From the NCBI GenBank assembly GCA_021160245.1, contig JAGHCW010000190.1, positions 1 to 39,727 on the forward strand: a stretch of 39,727 nt of DNA, given 5' to 3'. Shown in pieces: positions 1 to 8,035 of this stretch. The notes below the pieces were generated by a model, which saw only the letters and a program-made list of their open reading frames with translations, was not told the DNA's origin and ran no database searches. This DNA comes from a bacterium (GTDB lineage Bacteria; B130-G9). The position numbers and the translations under genes are program-made. Position 1 is the first letter of the stretch. Each line of letters begins with the position of its first letter.

Positions 1-101
1 ATGGAAAAGACAATCAGATTGACAAAACAAACCAAGCCGCTTAACTTGTATTTACACACTTAATGATGGTAACTCAACGCTATCAGGTTATTTGAGAAGT
101 G

Positions 102-881
102 TCAACCGAGACAGCGCCTTTTGTGCCCCGTGTATTCCGCGTCGGCGGTTATGATGCGGCGCATTGGCTTCTGAGTCTTAATCTCCTCCACAATGTGAGC
201 CACAAGCCCCGGCAGTCTTGACGCGATGAAGAATGCGTTGGCCATAAGCGTGTCTATTTGCATCTCGCAGAGCAAAGCCGCGATCGCTCCGTCAACGTTG
301 ATTGGAAGCCTTTTTCCAGAAACTTCATGAAGCGACTTCTCAATGGCGAGCGCCATATTCACGTATTGGCCACAGACGCCCTCCTCCTTGGCTATCTCAA
401 AGAGCCTTGCCGTCCTCGGGTCATTCGTAGGGTATCTATGGCCGAATCCCGGGATCCGCTTCTTGGCCTCTTTATATTGCGCTACGAGGGCGACTGCCGC
501 CTCAACCAGCGTCTGGCCCTCGGCCTCCGCGCTCCGCACCGCCTCCGTAAGGACCTTCATGCAGCCCTCTATCGCGCCTCCGTGAAATCTCGAAATCGCA
601 AGCACGCCGGCAGCAATTGCGGCGTTCAAAGGCGAACCAGTCGAGGCGACCGTCATTGCGGCATTCGCAGACGGTGGCGTTACCCCATGATCCAGCGATG
701 AGACGAGGATTGCGTCGAGCACTTTCTTGTGCGAAGGCTCTGGGAGTTCACCCATCAACGTTAGGTAGAAGGCCTCTGCATAAGATACTTTGCCCATCAA
801 ATCGTCGATAGGGTAGCCCCGCAGCATAATCATGTTCGGCGCAACGTTGGTTACTCTAGTCTCCCACTTCTTGTCGCTCAA
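102..881 (-). CDS. ccl: Citryl-CoA lyase-like protein (citrate synthase superfamily, short form)
   Basis: A 259-residue protein of the citrate synthase fold, much shorter than a true citrate synthase (about 370-430) and close to the stand-alone citryl-CoA lyase of Hydrogenobacter or the C-terminal lyase part of ATP-citrate lyase. These enzymes split citryl-CoA into acetyl-CoA and oxaloacetate. Visible family signatures are SLDHGVTPPSA with the first His, PGFGHRYP with the second His, and INVDGAIAAL with the catalytic-type Asp. The start is TTG at 881, with an SD-like GGAGGG about 8 bases upstream. It is the last gene of a three-gene operon, 42 bases after the CoA-ligase alpha subunit, so it probably acts on that ligase's acyl-CoA product. 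A lyase for another hydroxyacyl-CoA cannot be excluded; the superfamily is certain, the citrate substrate inferred. Confidence 0.82.
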   Translation of the reverse strand: MSDKKWETRVTNVAPNMIMLRGYPIDDLMGKVSYAEAFYLTLMGELPEPSHKKVLDAILVSSLDHGVTPPSANAAMTVASTGSPLNAAIAAGVLAISRFHGGAIEGCMKVLTEAVRSAEAEGQTLVEAAVALVAQYKEAKKRIPGFGHRYPTNDPRTARLFEIAKEEGVCGQYVNMALAIEKSLHEVSGKRLPINVDGAIAALLCEMQIDTLMANAFFIASRLPGLVAHIVEEIKTQKPMRRIITADAEYTGHKRRCLG

Positions 882-923
882 TGACGTGCCCTCCGCACTG
901 CGGTTTTCATTGCTTCATAATTC

Positions 924-1823
924 TTACAGCGTCCTCAAGACATCCCGTGTGATCTCAGGTATCTCGCCAAAATTCTCAACGACGAAGCAGCCGGCCTCCT
1001 GCAAAGCCTTGACCTTGCTCTCGTGCGTCCCCCTGCCCTGCTCGATTATGGCGCCGGCGTGTGAGAATCGCATCCCGTGCTTCGCCGCAGCGCCGCCGAT
1101 GAAGGCGACAAGTGGTTTGTTGAACTTGCCGTCTGAAATGAGCGAGGCGACCTGCTCTTCCTGGGTCGATCCGATCTCTCCGAACATGACCACAGCCTTT
1201 GTCTCGTCGTCTTCTTGAAAGAGCTCCACCGCCTGGGCGAGGTTGATGCCGATGATCGGGTCACCGCCAACGTGCATGATGGTGGTCTGTCCGATGCCGA
1301 TCTTGTTCAGGTAATAGGCAATCGAGGTCGTGATGCCACCGCTTCTTGAGACAACACCAACTGGGCCTCGCTGAAAGTTCTCTCGCACAAACCGCGAGCG
1401 ACCGCCAATCATCCCCATGAGCGCCCGCTCTGGGCTCATCACCCCAAGTGTGTTCGGTCCAATGAAGCGGGCATTGTGCTCCGACGCCAGCTCAGAAACT
1501 GCCAGCACGTCGTAAATCGGTACGCGGTCAGGAATTAGAACGACCAGCGGTATTCCGGCAAGGATAGCCTCAAAGGCCGCGTTTTTTACATAAGGGCCGG
1601 GCACGAATATCACGCTCAGATCGAAATGGCTCTCGCGCTCTATCGCCTCGACAACGGTATCATATACGGGGAGGCCGTGGACTATCTCTCCGGCTTTGCC
1701 AGGGGATACACCGGCGAGCACCTTTGTTCCGTAGTCAAGCATGAGCTTCGTGCGGACCATACCCTCACGACCGGTTATGCCTTGAACGAGAACTCGCTTG
1801 GTCTCATCAATCAGGATCGACAT
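924..1823 (-). CDS. Succinyl/citryl-CoA synthetase alpha-like subunit
   Basis: A 299-residue protein of the succinyl-CoA synthetase alpha (SucD) family: a CoA-binding Rossmann domain (VLVQGITGREGMVRTKLMLD, residues about 11-30) and a ligase domain with the phosphohistidine loop near the C-terminus (GGAAAKHGMRFSHAGAII). The His of SHAGA is the residue phosphorylated in this family. The ATG start at 1823 has an AAGGA-type ribosome site. It lies 40 bases after the beta subunit gene and 42 before the lyase gene. Together the three look like an unfused ATP-citrate-lyase equivalent, as in the CcsA/CcsB/Ccl system of Aquificales. On sequence alone a succinate- or malate-CoA ligase is also possible; the lyase neighbour favours citrate. 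Confidence 0.85.
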   Translation of the reverse strand: MSILIDETKRVLVQGITGREGMVRTKLMLDYGTKVLAGVSPGKAGEIVHGLPVYDTVVEAIERESHFDLSVIFVPGPYVKNAAFEAILAGIPLVVLIPDRVPIYDVLAVSELASEHNARFIGPNTLGVMSPERALMGMIGGRSRFVRENFQRGPVGVVSRSGGITTSIAYYLNKIGIGQTTIMHVGGDPIIGINLAQAVELFQEDDETKAVVMFGEIGSTQEEQVASLISDGKFNKPLVAFIGGAAAKHGMRFSHAGAIIEQGRGTHESKVKALQEAGCFVVENFGEIPEITRDVLRTL

Positions 1824-1863
1824 GGGCCTTTCCTTTCACGATCAACATTGATCTCGAATTCGT

Positions 1864-3396
1864 TCACGATGCCGCCTCGTCGTCTAGCCCAGAAATTGGC
1901 AGCTCTATTTTGATACCCCGATTACCTAATAGATGGCACTCGAGCTCGCAGGCGAGGCATTCTGTGCAGCGGCCCTTTGCCGCCGCATCCTCCGCGATAG
2001 CAAGCCTAGGCACGCCATCTGTGAGCTTCAGAATCTGTTTTGCACAAGCGTCAATGCAGGGCTTCTCCTCGCATTTCAAACACCGCTCGTGGTCGAAATC
2101 GACTCGACCAGTTATCGTCCTAAATGAATAGCTCACAGAGCTTGGGAAATCGAATCGCTTCCATTCACTCGCGATGTCAGGTTTCTCCAGAAGAACGGAC
2201 AGCCGCTCTGCACAGAATTCGGGCGAATCGTCCTTGCCATAAGCCTCAAGCGGCGCGGGCCAATAGGCTGAGAATCGCCTCAGAATCTCAATTGCGACCT
2301 CCTCAGCATTTCCGCCGAGGCGGATTACCGCCGGCGCGCTGAGGCCTTCCTCGGCAAACGCCTTAACGAGCCCCCTGGCGGAATGAAACTGCTCCTGGCT
2401 GGCCACTCCAGAGCCGGATGCGAAATAGCCGTCGATGTTCTTCTGGGCGAGTATTATCCGTGCCGCCCTGTAAACTTTTGACGAGGGGGGATTGCCACTA
2501 GTATCGCAGAAGTTGGCGAGCTTATATCCCCTCTTTAGCAGCGCATCCATCGACATCATCGAGCCGCCTCCACCAGCCCCGTGGAAGCCTATGACGCCCT
2601 CACCTTTCTCGAAATCCCGTGTCATCTGGAAGAAATAGAACGTCCCACGATAGTCACCCGCCTCAATTCCATAAGCGATGCGCTCAAGAGACGTTGCCGG
2701 ACGGTCAAACTCTCGCGCTATTTCTATCCCACGGTCGGTATGGCGGAATTCGGCATAATCGTCAATCGTCATTCGGCAGTCGGCAGCCATGAAGCGGCCG
2801 TCCTTGGTCTGAACGAGGGGGTTGATCTCAGCACTGCGCGCCTCGTACTTGCGTGCGGCAGCCCAAAACGCCATGATGATTGGGATGAGTTTCTTCTGCT
2901 CGACACCCCTAATCCCAACCCTTCGCAGCATGTCCCGCGCCTCGAAATCGTAGATGTCCCGGTCTGGGCAAAGGTGCATTCTCGCTATGGATTCGGGCCA
3001 CTTGAGAGCGATTTCCTCGATGCCGGTGCCCCCGCGGGTGCTGAGCATCATAACGGGTCGCTTTCTGACGTCGTCAATCGTCATGCCGAGGAAGTACTCG
3101 GATGCGATGTCGAGTTTTTCCTCAATCAACAGCTTTAGAACTTGCTGGCCCTTGACGAGAGCGCCCAACATTCTCGTTGCGTGCGCAAATACATCATCCT
3201 GAGACTCGGCAAAGCTGATGCCGCCCGCCGACGCCCGGCCTGTTACCCAAACCTGCGATTTGAGAACGACAGGGAAGCCTATTCGCTCCGCGGCCTTTTG
3301 TGCTTCGTCGGCAGTCGAAATCACCTCTGAACGAGGCACTGAAATGCCGGCGTCTTCAATAATCGTCTTGCCCTGATACTCAAATAACCTCGCCAA
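1864..3396 (-). CDS. ATP-grasp CoA-ligase beta subunit with C-terminal di-[4Fe-4S] domain
   Basis: A 510-residue protein. Residues 1-425 follow the succinyl-CoA synthetase beta / ATP-citrate lyase small-subunit plan: an N-terminal LFEYQGKTIIEDAGI, an ATP-grasp domain with SAEINPL and a divergent MAADCRMTIDDYAEF, and a flavodoxin-like domain with IGFHGAGGGGSMMSMDALL and ANFCDTSGNPP. Residues 430-510 form an extra domain with two ferredoxin-type cysteine sets: C439, C442, C447, C451 (CX2CX4CX3C) and C477, C480, C483, C487 (CX2CX2CX3C). Ordinary SucC or CcsA proteins (about 390-430 residues) lack this. The start is TTG at 3396, which gives the family-typical N-terminus. First gene of the operon, with a candidate promoter at 3442-3470. 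The substrate is probably citrate, inferred from the downstream lyase; the role of the clusters is unknown. Confidence 0.85.
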   Translation of the reverse strand: MARLFEYQGKTIIEDAGISVPRSEVISTADEAQKAAERIGFPVVLKSQVWVTGRASAGGISFAESQDDVFAHATRMLGALVKGQQVLKLLIEEKLDIASEYFLGMTIDDVRKRPVMMLSTRGGTGIEEIALKWPESIARMHLCPDRDIYDFEARDMLRRVGIRGVEQKKLIPIIMAFWAAARKYEARSAEINPLVQTKDGRFMAADCRMTIDDYAEFRHTDRGIEIAREFDRPATSLERIAYGIEAGDYRGTFYFFQMTRDFEKGEGVIGFHGAGGGGSMMSMDALLKRGYKLANFCDTSGNPPSSKVYRAARIILAQKNIDGYFASGSGVASQEQFHSARGLVKAFAEEGLSAPAVIRLGGNAEEVAIEILRRFSAYWPAPLEAYGKDDSPEFCAERLSVLLEKPDIASEWKRFDFPSSVSYSFRTITGRVDFDHERCLKCEEKPCIDACAKQILKLTDGVPRLAIAEDAAAKGRCTECLACELECHLLGNRGIKIELPISGLDDEAAS

Positions 3397-3441
3397 TCTC
3401 TGAGCCTCTATATCTCTTGTTCCATTCTATTTCTAGGGGAA

Positions 3442-3470
3442 GAATACATTGAAGCCAATGCCCGTTCAAT
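3442..3470 (-). promoter_or_regulatory. Candidate sigma70-type promoter of the CoA-ligase/lyase operon
   Basis: On the minus strand, TTGAAC (3470-3465) is followed by a 17-base spacer and TATTCT (3447-3442), about 45 bases ahead of the TTG start at 3396. Pattern match only. Confidence 0.45.
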
Positions 3471-3503
3471 CATTTTGCAAAAAAAAGCCCAACGCAAGTG
3501 CAA

Positions 3504-3532
3504 TTGACTGAATCAGCCGAGGTCTGTATCTT
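3504..3532 (+). promoter_or_regulatory. Candidate sigma70-type promoter of folE
   Basis: TTGACT (3504-3509), a 17-base spacer and TATCTT (3527-3532). A transcript would begin near 3539, so a GTG at 3542 would sit almost at +1. This supports the internal ATG at 3614 as the folE start. Pattern match only. Confidence 0.45.
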
Positions 3533-3613
3533 CTGTCTATAGTGTTGATTCTGCGGCTCAAGTTGCAGGCGAGTGCTAAAGGCCAATTGGGCGTTGAAGA
3601 CTTAGGAGATGGC

Positions 3614-4171
3614 ATGGATAAGGATAAGATCAAACGAGGCGTCAGACTTATGCTCGAGGGCATAGGTGAGGACCCCGAACGGGAGGGTTTGAGGGGCACT
3701 CCAGATAGAATAGCCCGTATGTGTGAGGAGATATACTCTGGTATTTCCGAGGACCCTCGGCACTACTTGGGAAAAGTCTATGAGACCAACCACGACGAGA
3801 TGGTTATGATAAAAAACATCCCGATGTATTCTGTGTGCGAACACCACATGCTACCGTTTTTGGGCAAGGCTCACGTTGCATACATCCCCCGGGATGGCCG
3901 CGTCGTCGGCCTATCCAAGCTCATACGAGTTCTACACGCGCTTTCGAGGCGCCTGCAGGTTCAGGAGAGGCTCACTAGCCAGTATGCGGACATGATAATG
4001 GAAGGCCTGAACCCACTTGGCGTCTTGGTCGTTATCGAGGCTGAGCATCTCTGCATGTCGATGCGCGGGGTCTCCGAGGCCGGTTCAGTCGCAACCACAT
4101 CCGCTGTCCGAGGGGCCTTCCAAAAGCGGGAGAGTACGCGGCTTGAGGCAATGAACCTGCTTAAAAGATAA
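3614..4171 (+). CDS. folE: GTP cyclohydrolase I, type IA
   Basis: A 185-residue enzyme converting GTP to 7,8-dihydroneopterin triphosphate, the first step to folate and, in many bacteria, to 7-deazaguanines. It shows the zinc ligands of the family: C75 and H78 in [10 protein letters not shown] and C147 in [24 protein letters not shown] and [13 protein letters not shown] are further signatures. The reading frame is open from a GTG at 3542, but the ATG at 3614 has an AGGAG site at 3604-3608 and matches the family's usual N-terminus, so it is preferred. First gene of a tight plus-strand cluster, 3 bases before the phosphatase gene. A QueC-like gene lies elsewhere in the window (30499-31263), so a queuosine link is conceivable. 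Confidence 0.96.
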   Translation: MDKDKIKRGVRLMLEGIGEDPEREGLRGTPDRIARMCEEIYSGISEDPRHYLGKVYETNHDEMVMIKNIPMYSVCEHHMLPFLGKAHVAYIPRDGRVVGLSKLIRVLHALSRRLQVQERLTSQYADMIMEGLNPLGVLVVIEAEHLCMSMRGVSEAGSVATTSAVRGAFQKRESTRLEAMNLLKR

Positions 4172-4174
4172 GAG

Positions 4175-4630
4175 ATGAGAGAAAAGAAGCTTCTCGTGTT
4201 ATTCGTGTGTAGTGGGAATATCTGTCGCAGCCCGCTGGGCGCCGCGATGTTGAAAAGCGAACTTGACACTCTTGGTATTGACGGCGTAATCGTTGAATCT
4301 GCTGGGACATTCTACCTGGATGGCCGATGCGCCTCAGAGCTTGCGATTGAGGTTGCGTTTGAGCACGGGCTTGATCTCACTCATCACAGGTCACGGCAGA
4401 TCAATGAGGATATGCTCTTGGAGGCCGACATTGTCGTTGCGGCGACGCCTGCCCACGCCGATCATATGGCGACCCTTTGTCCAGAAACACGCAAAAAGGC
4501 AATCGTCCTTGATGTTCCCGATCCCTACGGGATGCATCGGGAGTCGTATAACGTGGCATTCAGTCAGCTCTCGGACGCAATGCCCATGATAATCGAAGAG
4601 ATTAGACGAAAACTTGGCAATGAGGAGTAG
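4175..4630 (+). CDS. Low-molecular-weight protein-tyrosine-phosphatase family protein
   Basis: A 151-residue protein with the LMW-PTP active-site loop at the N-terminus, CSGNICRSP, giving C12-X5-R18. The general-acid Asp is D116 in VPDPYG. Length and layout are typical of the LMW-PTP/arsenate-reductase-like family. Bacterial members dephosphorylate tyrosine kinases of polysaccharide export, or sugar- and protein-arginine-phosphate targets; the substrate here cannot be told. It starts 3 bases after folE and ends 2 bases before rpiB. A phosphatase of this family next to rpiB is a recurrent bacterial arrangement (ywlE-ywlF in Bacillus), which makes a protein-arginine-phosphatase-like role possible but unproven, as no McsB kinase is in the window. 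Confidence 0.9.
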   Translation: MREKKLLVLFVCSGNICRSPLGAAMLKSELDTLGIDGVIVESAGTFYLDGRCASELAIEVAFEHGLDLTHHRSRQINEDMLLEADIVVAATPAHADHMATLCPETRKKAIVLDVPDPYGMHRESYNVAFSQLSDAMPMIIEEIRRKLGNEE

Positions 4631-4632
4631 CC

Positions 4633-5085
4633 ATGAAAATCGCAATCGCCAGCGATCACGGTGGTCTGGAATTAAAACGAGTATTATGTGGATTCTTAGA
4701 GGGTGGGGAACACGATGTGCTCGATCTCGGAACCCATACGAGTGAATCGGTCGATTATCCTGACTTCGCCGAGAAGCTTTGCAGAGCGATTCTTGCCGGC
4801 GAGGCAGAGAGGGGCATCCTCGTCTGCGGGACCGGCATTGGCATGTCGATTACGGCTAACAAGTTCAAGGGCATCTACGCGGCGCTCTGCACGAACGAGT
4901 TCATGGCCAGAATGTCCCGCGAACACAACGACTCAAATGTCTTGTGCCTCGGCGGCCGGGTCATCGGCGACGAGGTCGCGAAAGGCATCATTGACGTCTG
5001 GCTAAAAACCGACTTTGCCGGCGGCCGGCACACGCGCAGAACGGGCAAGATCAAGGCAATTGAGGGGGAGAATGCCGCCGAATGA
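4633..5085 (+). CDS. rpiB: Ribose-5-phosphate isomerase B
   Basis: A 150-residue RpiB/LacAB-type isomerase interconverting ribose 5-phosphate and ribulose 5-phosphate. Diagnostic parts are IAIASDHGGLELK at the N-terminus (D8, H9), the active-site Cys C65 in CGTGIGMSITANK, and SREHNDSNVLCLGGRVIG, with H98 as the ring-opening/phosphate-site His. Full length. It begins 2 bases after the phosphatase gene, so it is very likely co-transcribed with folE. Allose-6-phosphate isomerase activity is a known side activity of the family. Confidence 0.95.
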   Translation: MKIAIASDHGGLELKRVLCGFLEGGEHDVLDLGTHTSESVDYPDFAEKLCRAILAGEAERGILVCGTGIGMSITANKFKGIYAALCTNEFMARMSREHNDSNVLCLGGRVIGDEVAKGIIDVWLKTDFAGGRHTRRTGKIKAIEGENAAE

Positions 5086-5254
5086 TTCAGCATCTCTGCA
5101 TGATCGAGGCCATCTGAGCGCTTCGCTCGATGCAAACAGATGATTGGGGCCTGACGTTTGATTAGTGGTGAGTACCAAACATTGATTCTGAGATACCTAA
5201 GCCCTCGCGACGTGCTGGGAAACCAAAATGTTAGGTCTTTATTAGGGTATCTGA

Positions 5255-6301
5255 ATGAAATCTTTTGAGTCGGGCTATATCGCAGATCAGAAAATAACGC
5301 AGAATCTGCTGCGCACAATTCGCTTGATCGGCGAATATAAGGGCAAGCAGGAACTTTACAAGGAGCAGTCGCCGCAGATGCTCGAGGCGCTGCGCCAGAC
5401 TGCAATAATTCAAAGCATCGAATCATCTAACCGCATCGAGGGAGTAACTGCCCCGCTTCAACGAATCAAAGACTTGGTTGCTCAGAAGACCACACCCAGG
5501 AACCGGTCGGAGCAGGAGATCGCCGGCTATCGAGATGCCCTCAACACCGTCCATGCAAACTATGCCAACATGCCATCCACAACAGGGGTCGTCCGGCAAC
5601 TGCACCGAGACATTTCTCAATTCGCACCGGAGAAAGATGGTCGCTGGAAGCGAAGCGATAACTTGATCATGGAGACGTTGCCTGATGGAACGCGGAATGT
5701 GCGCTTCGCTCCTGTCCCGGCCGTTCAGACGCCGGATACCATGGAGCAATTGCATGACAAGTTTACGAATCAGCTGCAAGCAGGCGAGGTCGAACCGCTG
5801 CTCCTGATTTCCACTTACGTGCTGGATTTCCTCTGCATCCATCCCTTTAAGGACGGCAACGGTCGCACGGCGCGCCTCCTCACTTTACTGTTGCTATATA
5901 AGACCGGTTTTGAGGTCGGACGCTTCATCAGCCTCGAGAAGATCGTGGAGAATACAAAGGAAAGCTACTACGAGGCGCTGCATGAGTCATCCCAGGGATG
6001 GCACGAGCAGCAGCATAGCCCGCTACCGTGGTGGGAGTATTTCTTGGGGGTAATGTTGTTAGGAGCATATAGGGAGTTCGAGGCTCGCGTGGGCCTTATT
6101 ACAACAGCACGCGGTGCGAAGCGCGATATGGTTGTGGAGGCCGTAGCCCGCCTGCCAGCGTTGTTCCATTACGCGGATGTGGAGAGAGCTTGTCCCGGCG
6201 TAAGCCGCCCCACCATTAACCGCGTACTTAGAAAGCTTCGGGAACAGGAGGTTATCCGGTGCATTAAATCTGGCAGGGATGCGACTTGGGAGAAAACATG
6301 A
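5255..6301 (+). CDS. Fic-domain protein with N-terminal inhibitory motif and C-terminal winged helix
   Basis: A 348-residue Fic family protein, predicted to transfer AMP or a related nucleotide group to a target protein. The catalytic loop H196-PFKDGNGRTAR matches HPFx(D/E)GNGRxxR exactly, so the enzyme should be active. The self-inhibitory motif SxxxE(G/N) is present upstream as S58-NRIEG (E62, G63), making it a class II Fic whose activity is blocked until E62 moves. Residues about 285-345 (FHYADVERACPGVSRPTINR) look like a winged helix-turn-helix, so it may also bind DNA. No antitoxin gene is adjacent, consistent with built-in inhibition. ATG at 5255 has a weak AGGG site. Its stop codon lies inside a GATC-rich repeat (6300-6325). 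Confidence 0.93.
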   Translation: MKSFESGYIADQKITQNLLRTIRLIGEYKGKQELYKEQSPQMLEALRQTAIIQSIESSNRIEGVTAPLQRIKDLVAQKTTPRNRSEQEIAGYRDALNTVHANYANMPSTTGVVRQLHRDISQFAPEKDGRWKRSDNLIMETLPDGTRNVRFAPVPAVQTPDTMEQLHDKFTNQLQAGEVEPLLLISTYVLDFLCIHPFKDGNGRTARLLTLLLLYKTGFEVGRFISLEKIVENTKESYYEALHESSQGWHEQQHSPLPWWEYFLGVMLLGAYREFEARVGLITTARGAKRDMVVEAVARLPALFHYADVERACPGVSRPTINRVLRKLREQEVIRCIKSGRDATWEKT

Positions 6302-6325
6302 TCATGATCACGTTAATATGATCAT
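6300..6325 (+). repeat. GATC-rich 26-base element, copy 1
   Basis: GATC occurs at 6300, 6306 and 6320, each in a TGATCA-like setting, around a TTAA core. It overlaps the fic stop codon. 22 of 26 positions match copy 2 at 6497-6522 with identical GATC spacing (6 then 14). A further TGATCA lies at 6338-6343. It could be an operator or a methylation-sensitive site. Confidence 0.6.
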
Positions 6326-6496
6326 GGCAGGGAGTTATGATCACATTTGAGAGTTAAAATGGCACAAGAGCGCCGAGCAGCAACGCGTTGGAGAAATAGA
6401 TGACATACCCAATTAATAAGTATTGAGTAGGTGCGGAATACCTATATGCTGAGTCGAAGTTTACTGCTGTGATTGCGCGACTTTGGAGCAAAATGG

Positions 6497-6522
6497 GATC
6501 ATGATCGCATTAACAGGATCAT
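6497..6522 (+). repeat. GATC-rich 26-base element, copy 2
   Basis: GATC at 6497, 6503 and 6517, the same 6/14 spacing as copy 1, with a TTAA core; four mismatches to copy 1. It lies 197 bases downstream of copy 1 and about 75 bases before the putative glyA -10 region start. Confidence 0.6.
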
Positions 6523-6595
6523 AAATGGCTGTATGACTCATTAGATTCACAGATATGAAGCGCAAAGGGGCGGATGATTCGGCAAGACTATTCAA

Positions 6596-6623
6596 TTGAG
6601 TGAAAATCCGGTATAGATATTAT
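6596..6623 (+). promoter_or_regulatory. Candidate promoter of glyA
   Basis: TTGAGT (6596-6601), a 16-base spacer, TATTAT (6618-6623), about 60 bases before the glyA ATG. Pattern match only. Confidence 0.4.
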
Positions 6624-6684
6624 TGCGGCAAAATGATCTGTGGAGCCGTCTTGCGGTAAGCACGATTAAACGGGAGAGGAACTT

Positions 6685-7932
6685 ATGCTTTCAATGGATA
6701 TCATCAAGGGCGTTGATCCTGAGATTTTTGAGGCCATAGAGAACGAGGAGCGTCGTCAGCTGGAGAAGCTGGAGCTCATCGCGTCCGAGAACTTCGTGTC
6801 TGAGGCAGTGCGGACTGCCCAGGCGTGCGTTATGACGCACAAGTACGCGGAGGGCATCCCAGGCAAGAGATATTACGGCGGCTGTGAGTTCGTCGATGTC
6901 GCGGAACGGCTGGCGAGATCGCGGGCGATGAAGCTCTTTGGCGCAGATTACGCAAACGTTCAGCCGCACTCCGGCGCTCAGGCAAATATGGCAGTCTATA
7001 TGGGCGTGATGAAGCCTGGGGATACGATGCTGGGTCTTTCGCTGACCTGTGGTGGGCACTTGACGCACGGAAGCCCGGTCAACTTCTCCGGCAAACTCTA
7101 CAATGTAATCCCGTACGGTGTTGACCGCGAGACGGAGCAGGTCGATTTTGACGAGGTCGAGAAACTCGCGCTTGAGAACAAGCCGAAGCTCATCGAGGTC
7201 GGTGGGAGCGCCTATCCCAGGCGGCTGGATTTTGCAAAGTTCCGGGAGATAGCCGACAAGGTCGGGGCCGTCCTTATGGCGGACATTGCGCACATTGCGG
7301 GCCTTATCGTGGGCGGCGAGCATCCGGACCCTGTCCCCCACTGCCAATTCGTAACCACCACGACGCACAAGACGCTTCGTGGCCCTCGTGGCGGCATAGT
7401 GCTCTGCACGAAGGCGGACAGAAAGCTTGTAAACAGGAGCGTGTTCCCCGGCATTCAAGGCGGCCCGTTGATGCACGTCATCGCGGCAAAGGCGGTCGCG
7501 CTGAAAGAGGCTGCGAGCGATGGCTACAAGAACTACATCAAGCAGGTTGTCAAAAACTCGCAGATGCTTGCCAAGACGTTAATCTCAGGGGGCTATCGCC
7601 TCGTGAGCGGCGGCACAGATACTCATCTCGTACTGATAGACGTTGGCAAGAGCGGCATGACCGGAAAGGACGCTGAGGGATGGCTCGATCTCGCCAACAT
7701 AACCTGCAACAAAAACACGATCCCATTCGAGACCGAGAGCCCGTTCGTTACGAGCGGCATCAGGCTTGGCACGCCGGCCTTGACCACGCGTGGCATGAAA
7801 GAGGCCGAGATGAAGCAAGTCGGTGAGTTTATCGTGGCCGTCCTTGACAGCCGTGGCGACGAGGCGGTCGTTTCGCGAATCGGCAAGCAGGTTAAGGAAT
7901 TGACAGCAGGCTTCCCGCTTTTTGCCGGGTGA
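6685..7932 (+). CDS. glyA: Serine hydroxymethyltransferase
   Basis: A 415-residue PLP enzyme interconverting serine plus tetrahydrofolate and glycine plus methylene-tetrahydrofolate, the main entry to one-carbon metabolism. Family signatures: [42 protein letters not shown], the PLP-contacting DIAHIAGL, and the Schiff-base lysine K229 in [14 protein letters not shown]. The length is normal. ATG at 6685 follows a GAGAGG-type site; a second in-frame ATG at 6694 would also give a complete enzyme. It is transcribed alone and converges with the cyclase operon that ends at 8036. Confidence 0.97.
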   Translation: MLSMDIIKGVDPEIFEAIENEERRQLEKLELIASENFVSEAVRTAQACVMTHKYAEGIPGKRYYGGCEFVDVAERLARSRAMKLFGADYANVQPHSGAQANMAVYMGVMKPGDTMLGLSLTCGGHLTHGSPVNFSGKLYNVIPYGVDRETEQVDFDEVEKLALENKPKLIEVGGSAYPRRLDFAKFREIADKVGAVLMADIAHIAGLIVGGEHPDPVPHCQFVTTTTHKTLRGPRGGIVLCTKADRKLVNRSVFPGIQGGPLMHVIAAKAVALKEAASDGYKNYIKQVVKNSQMLAKTLISGGYRLVSGGTDTHLVLIDVGKSGMTGKDAEGWLDLANITCNKNTIPFETESPFVTSGIRLGTPALTTRGMKEAEMKQVGEFIVAVLDSRGDEAVVSRIGKQVKELTAGFPLFAG

Positions 7933-8035
7933 GGCGGCTGGGAAATGCCCAAGGCTATATTTACTTGATGCACGGATGATTTTAGGGCTGGGATAACGCG
8001 GATTTGATCCGGGGCCGGATGAGGCGCGTATGCGG

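Larger units (their letters stand above)
6302..6684. other. Non-coding stretch between fic and glyA
   Basis: 383 bases without a credible reading frame. It contains the remainder of repeat copy 1, repeat copy 2 and a candidate glyA promoter. No tRNA, riboswitch or clear terminator was recognised. The composition is noticeably more AT-rich than the flanking genes. Confidence 0.6.

Noticed and set aside
1-63. A 20-codon frame beginning with ATG at base 1
   Set aside because: Too short, no ribosome site visible and no recognisable product; the window edge prevents any judgement.
258-701. 147-codon plus-strand frame inside the lyase gene
   Set aside because: Antisense shadow of a conserved protein-coding gene; arginine-rich composition typical of a shadow frame.
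102-881. Full citrate synthase
   Set aside because: At 259 residues it is too short and lacks the N-terminal part of citrate synthase; adjacency to CoA-ligase subunits favours a lyase.
2581-3138. 185-codon plus-strand frame inside the beta-subunit gene
   Set aside because: Antisense shadow of a well-supported gene.
6691-7476. 261-codon minus-strand frame inside glyA
   Set aside because: Shadow of glyA, whose motifs and length are fully conserved.
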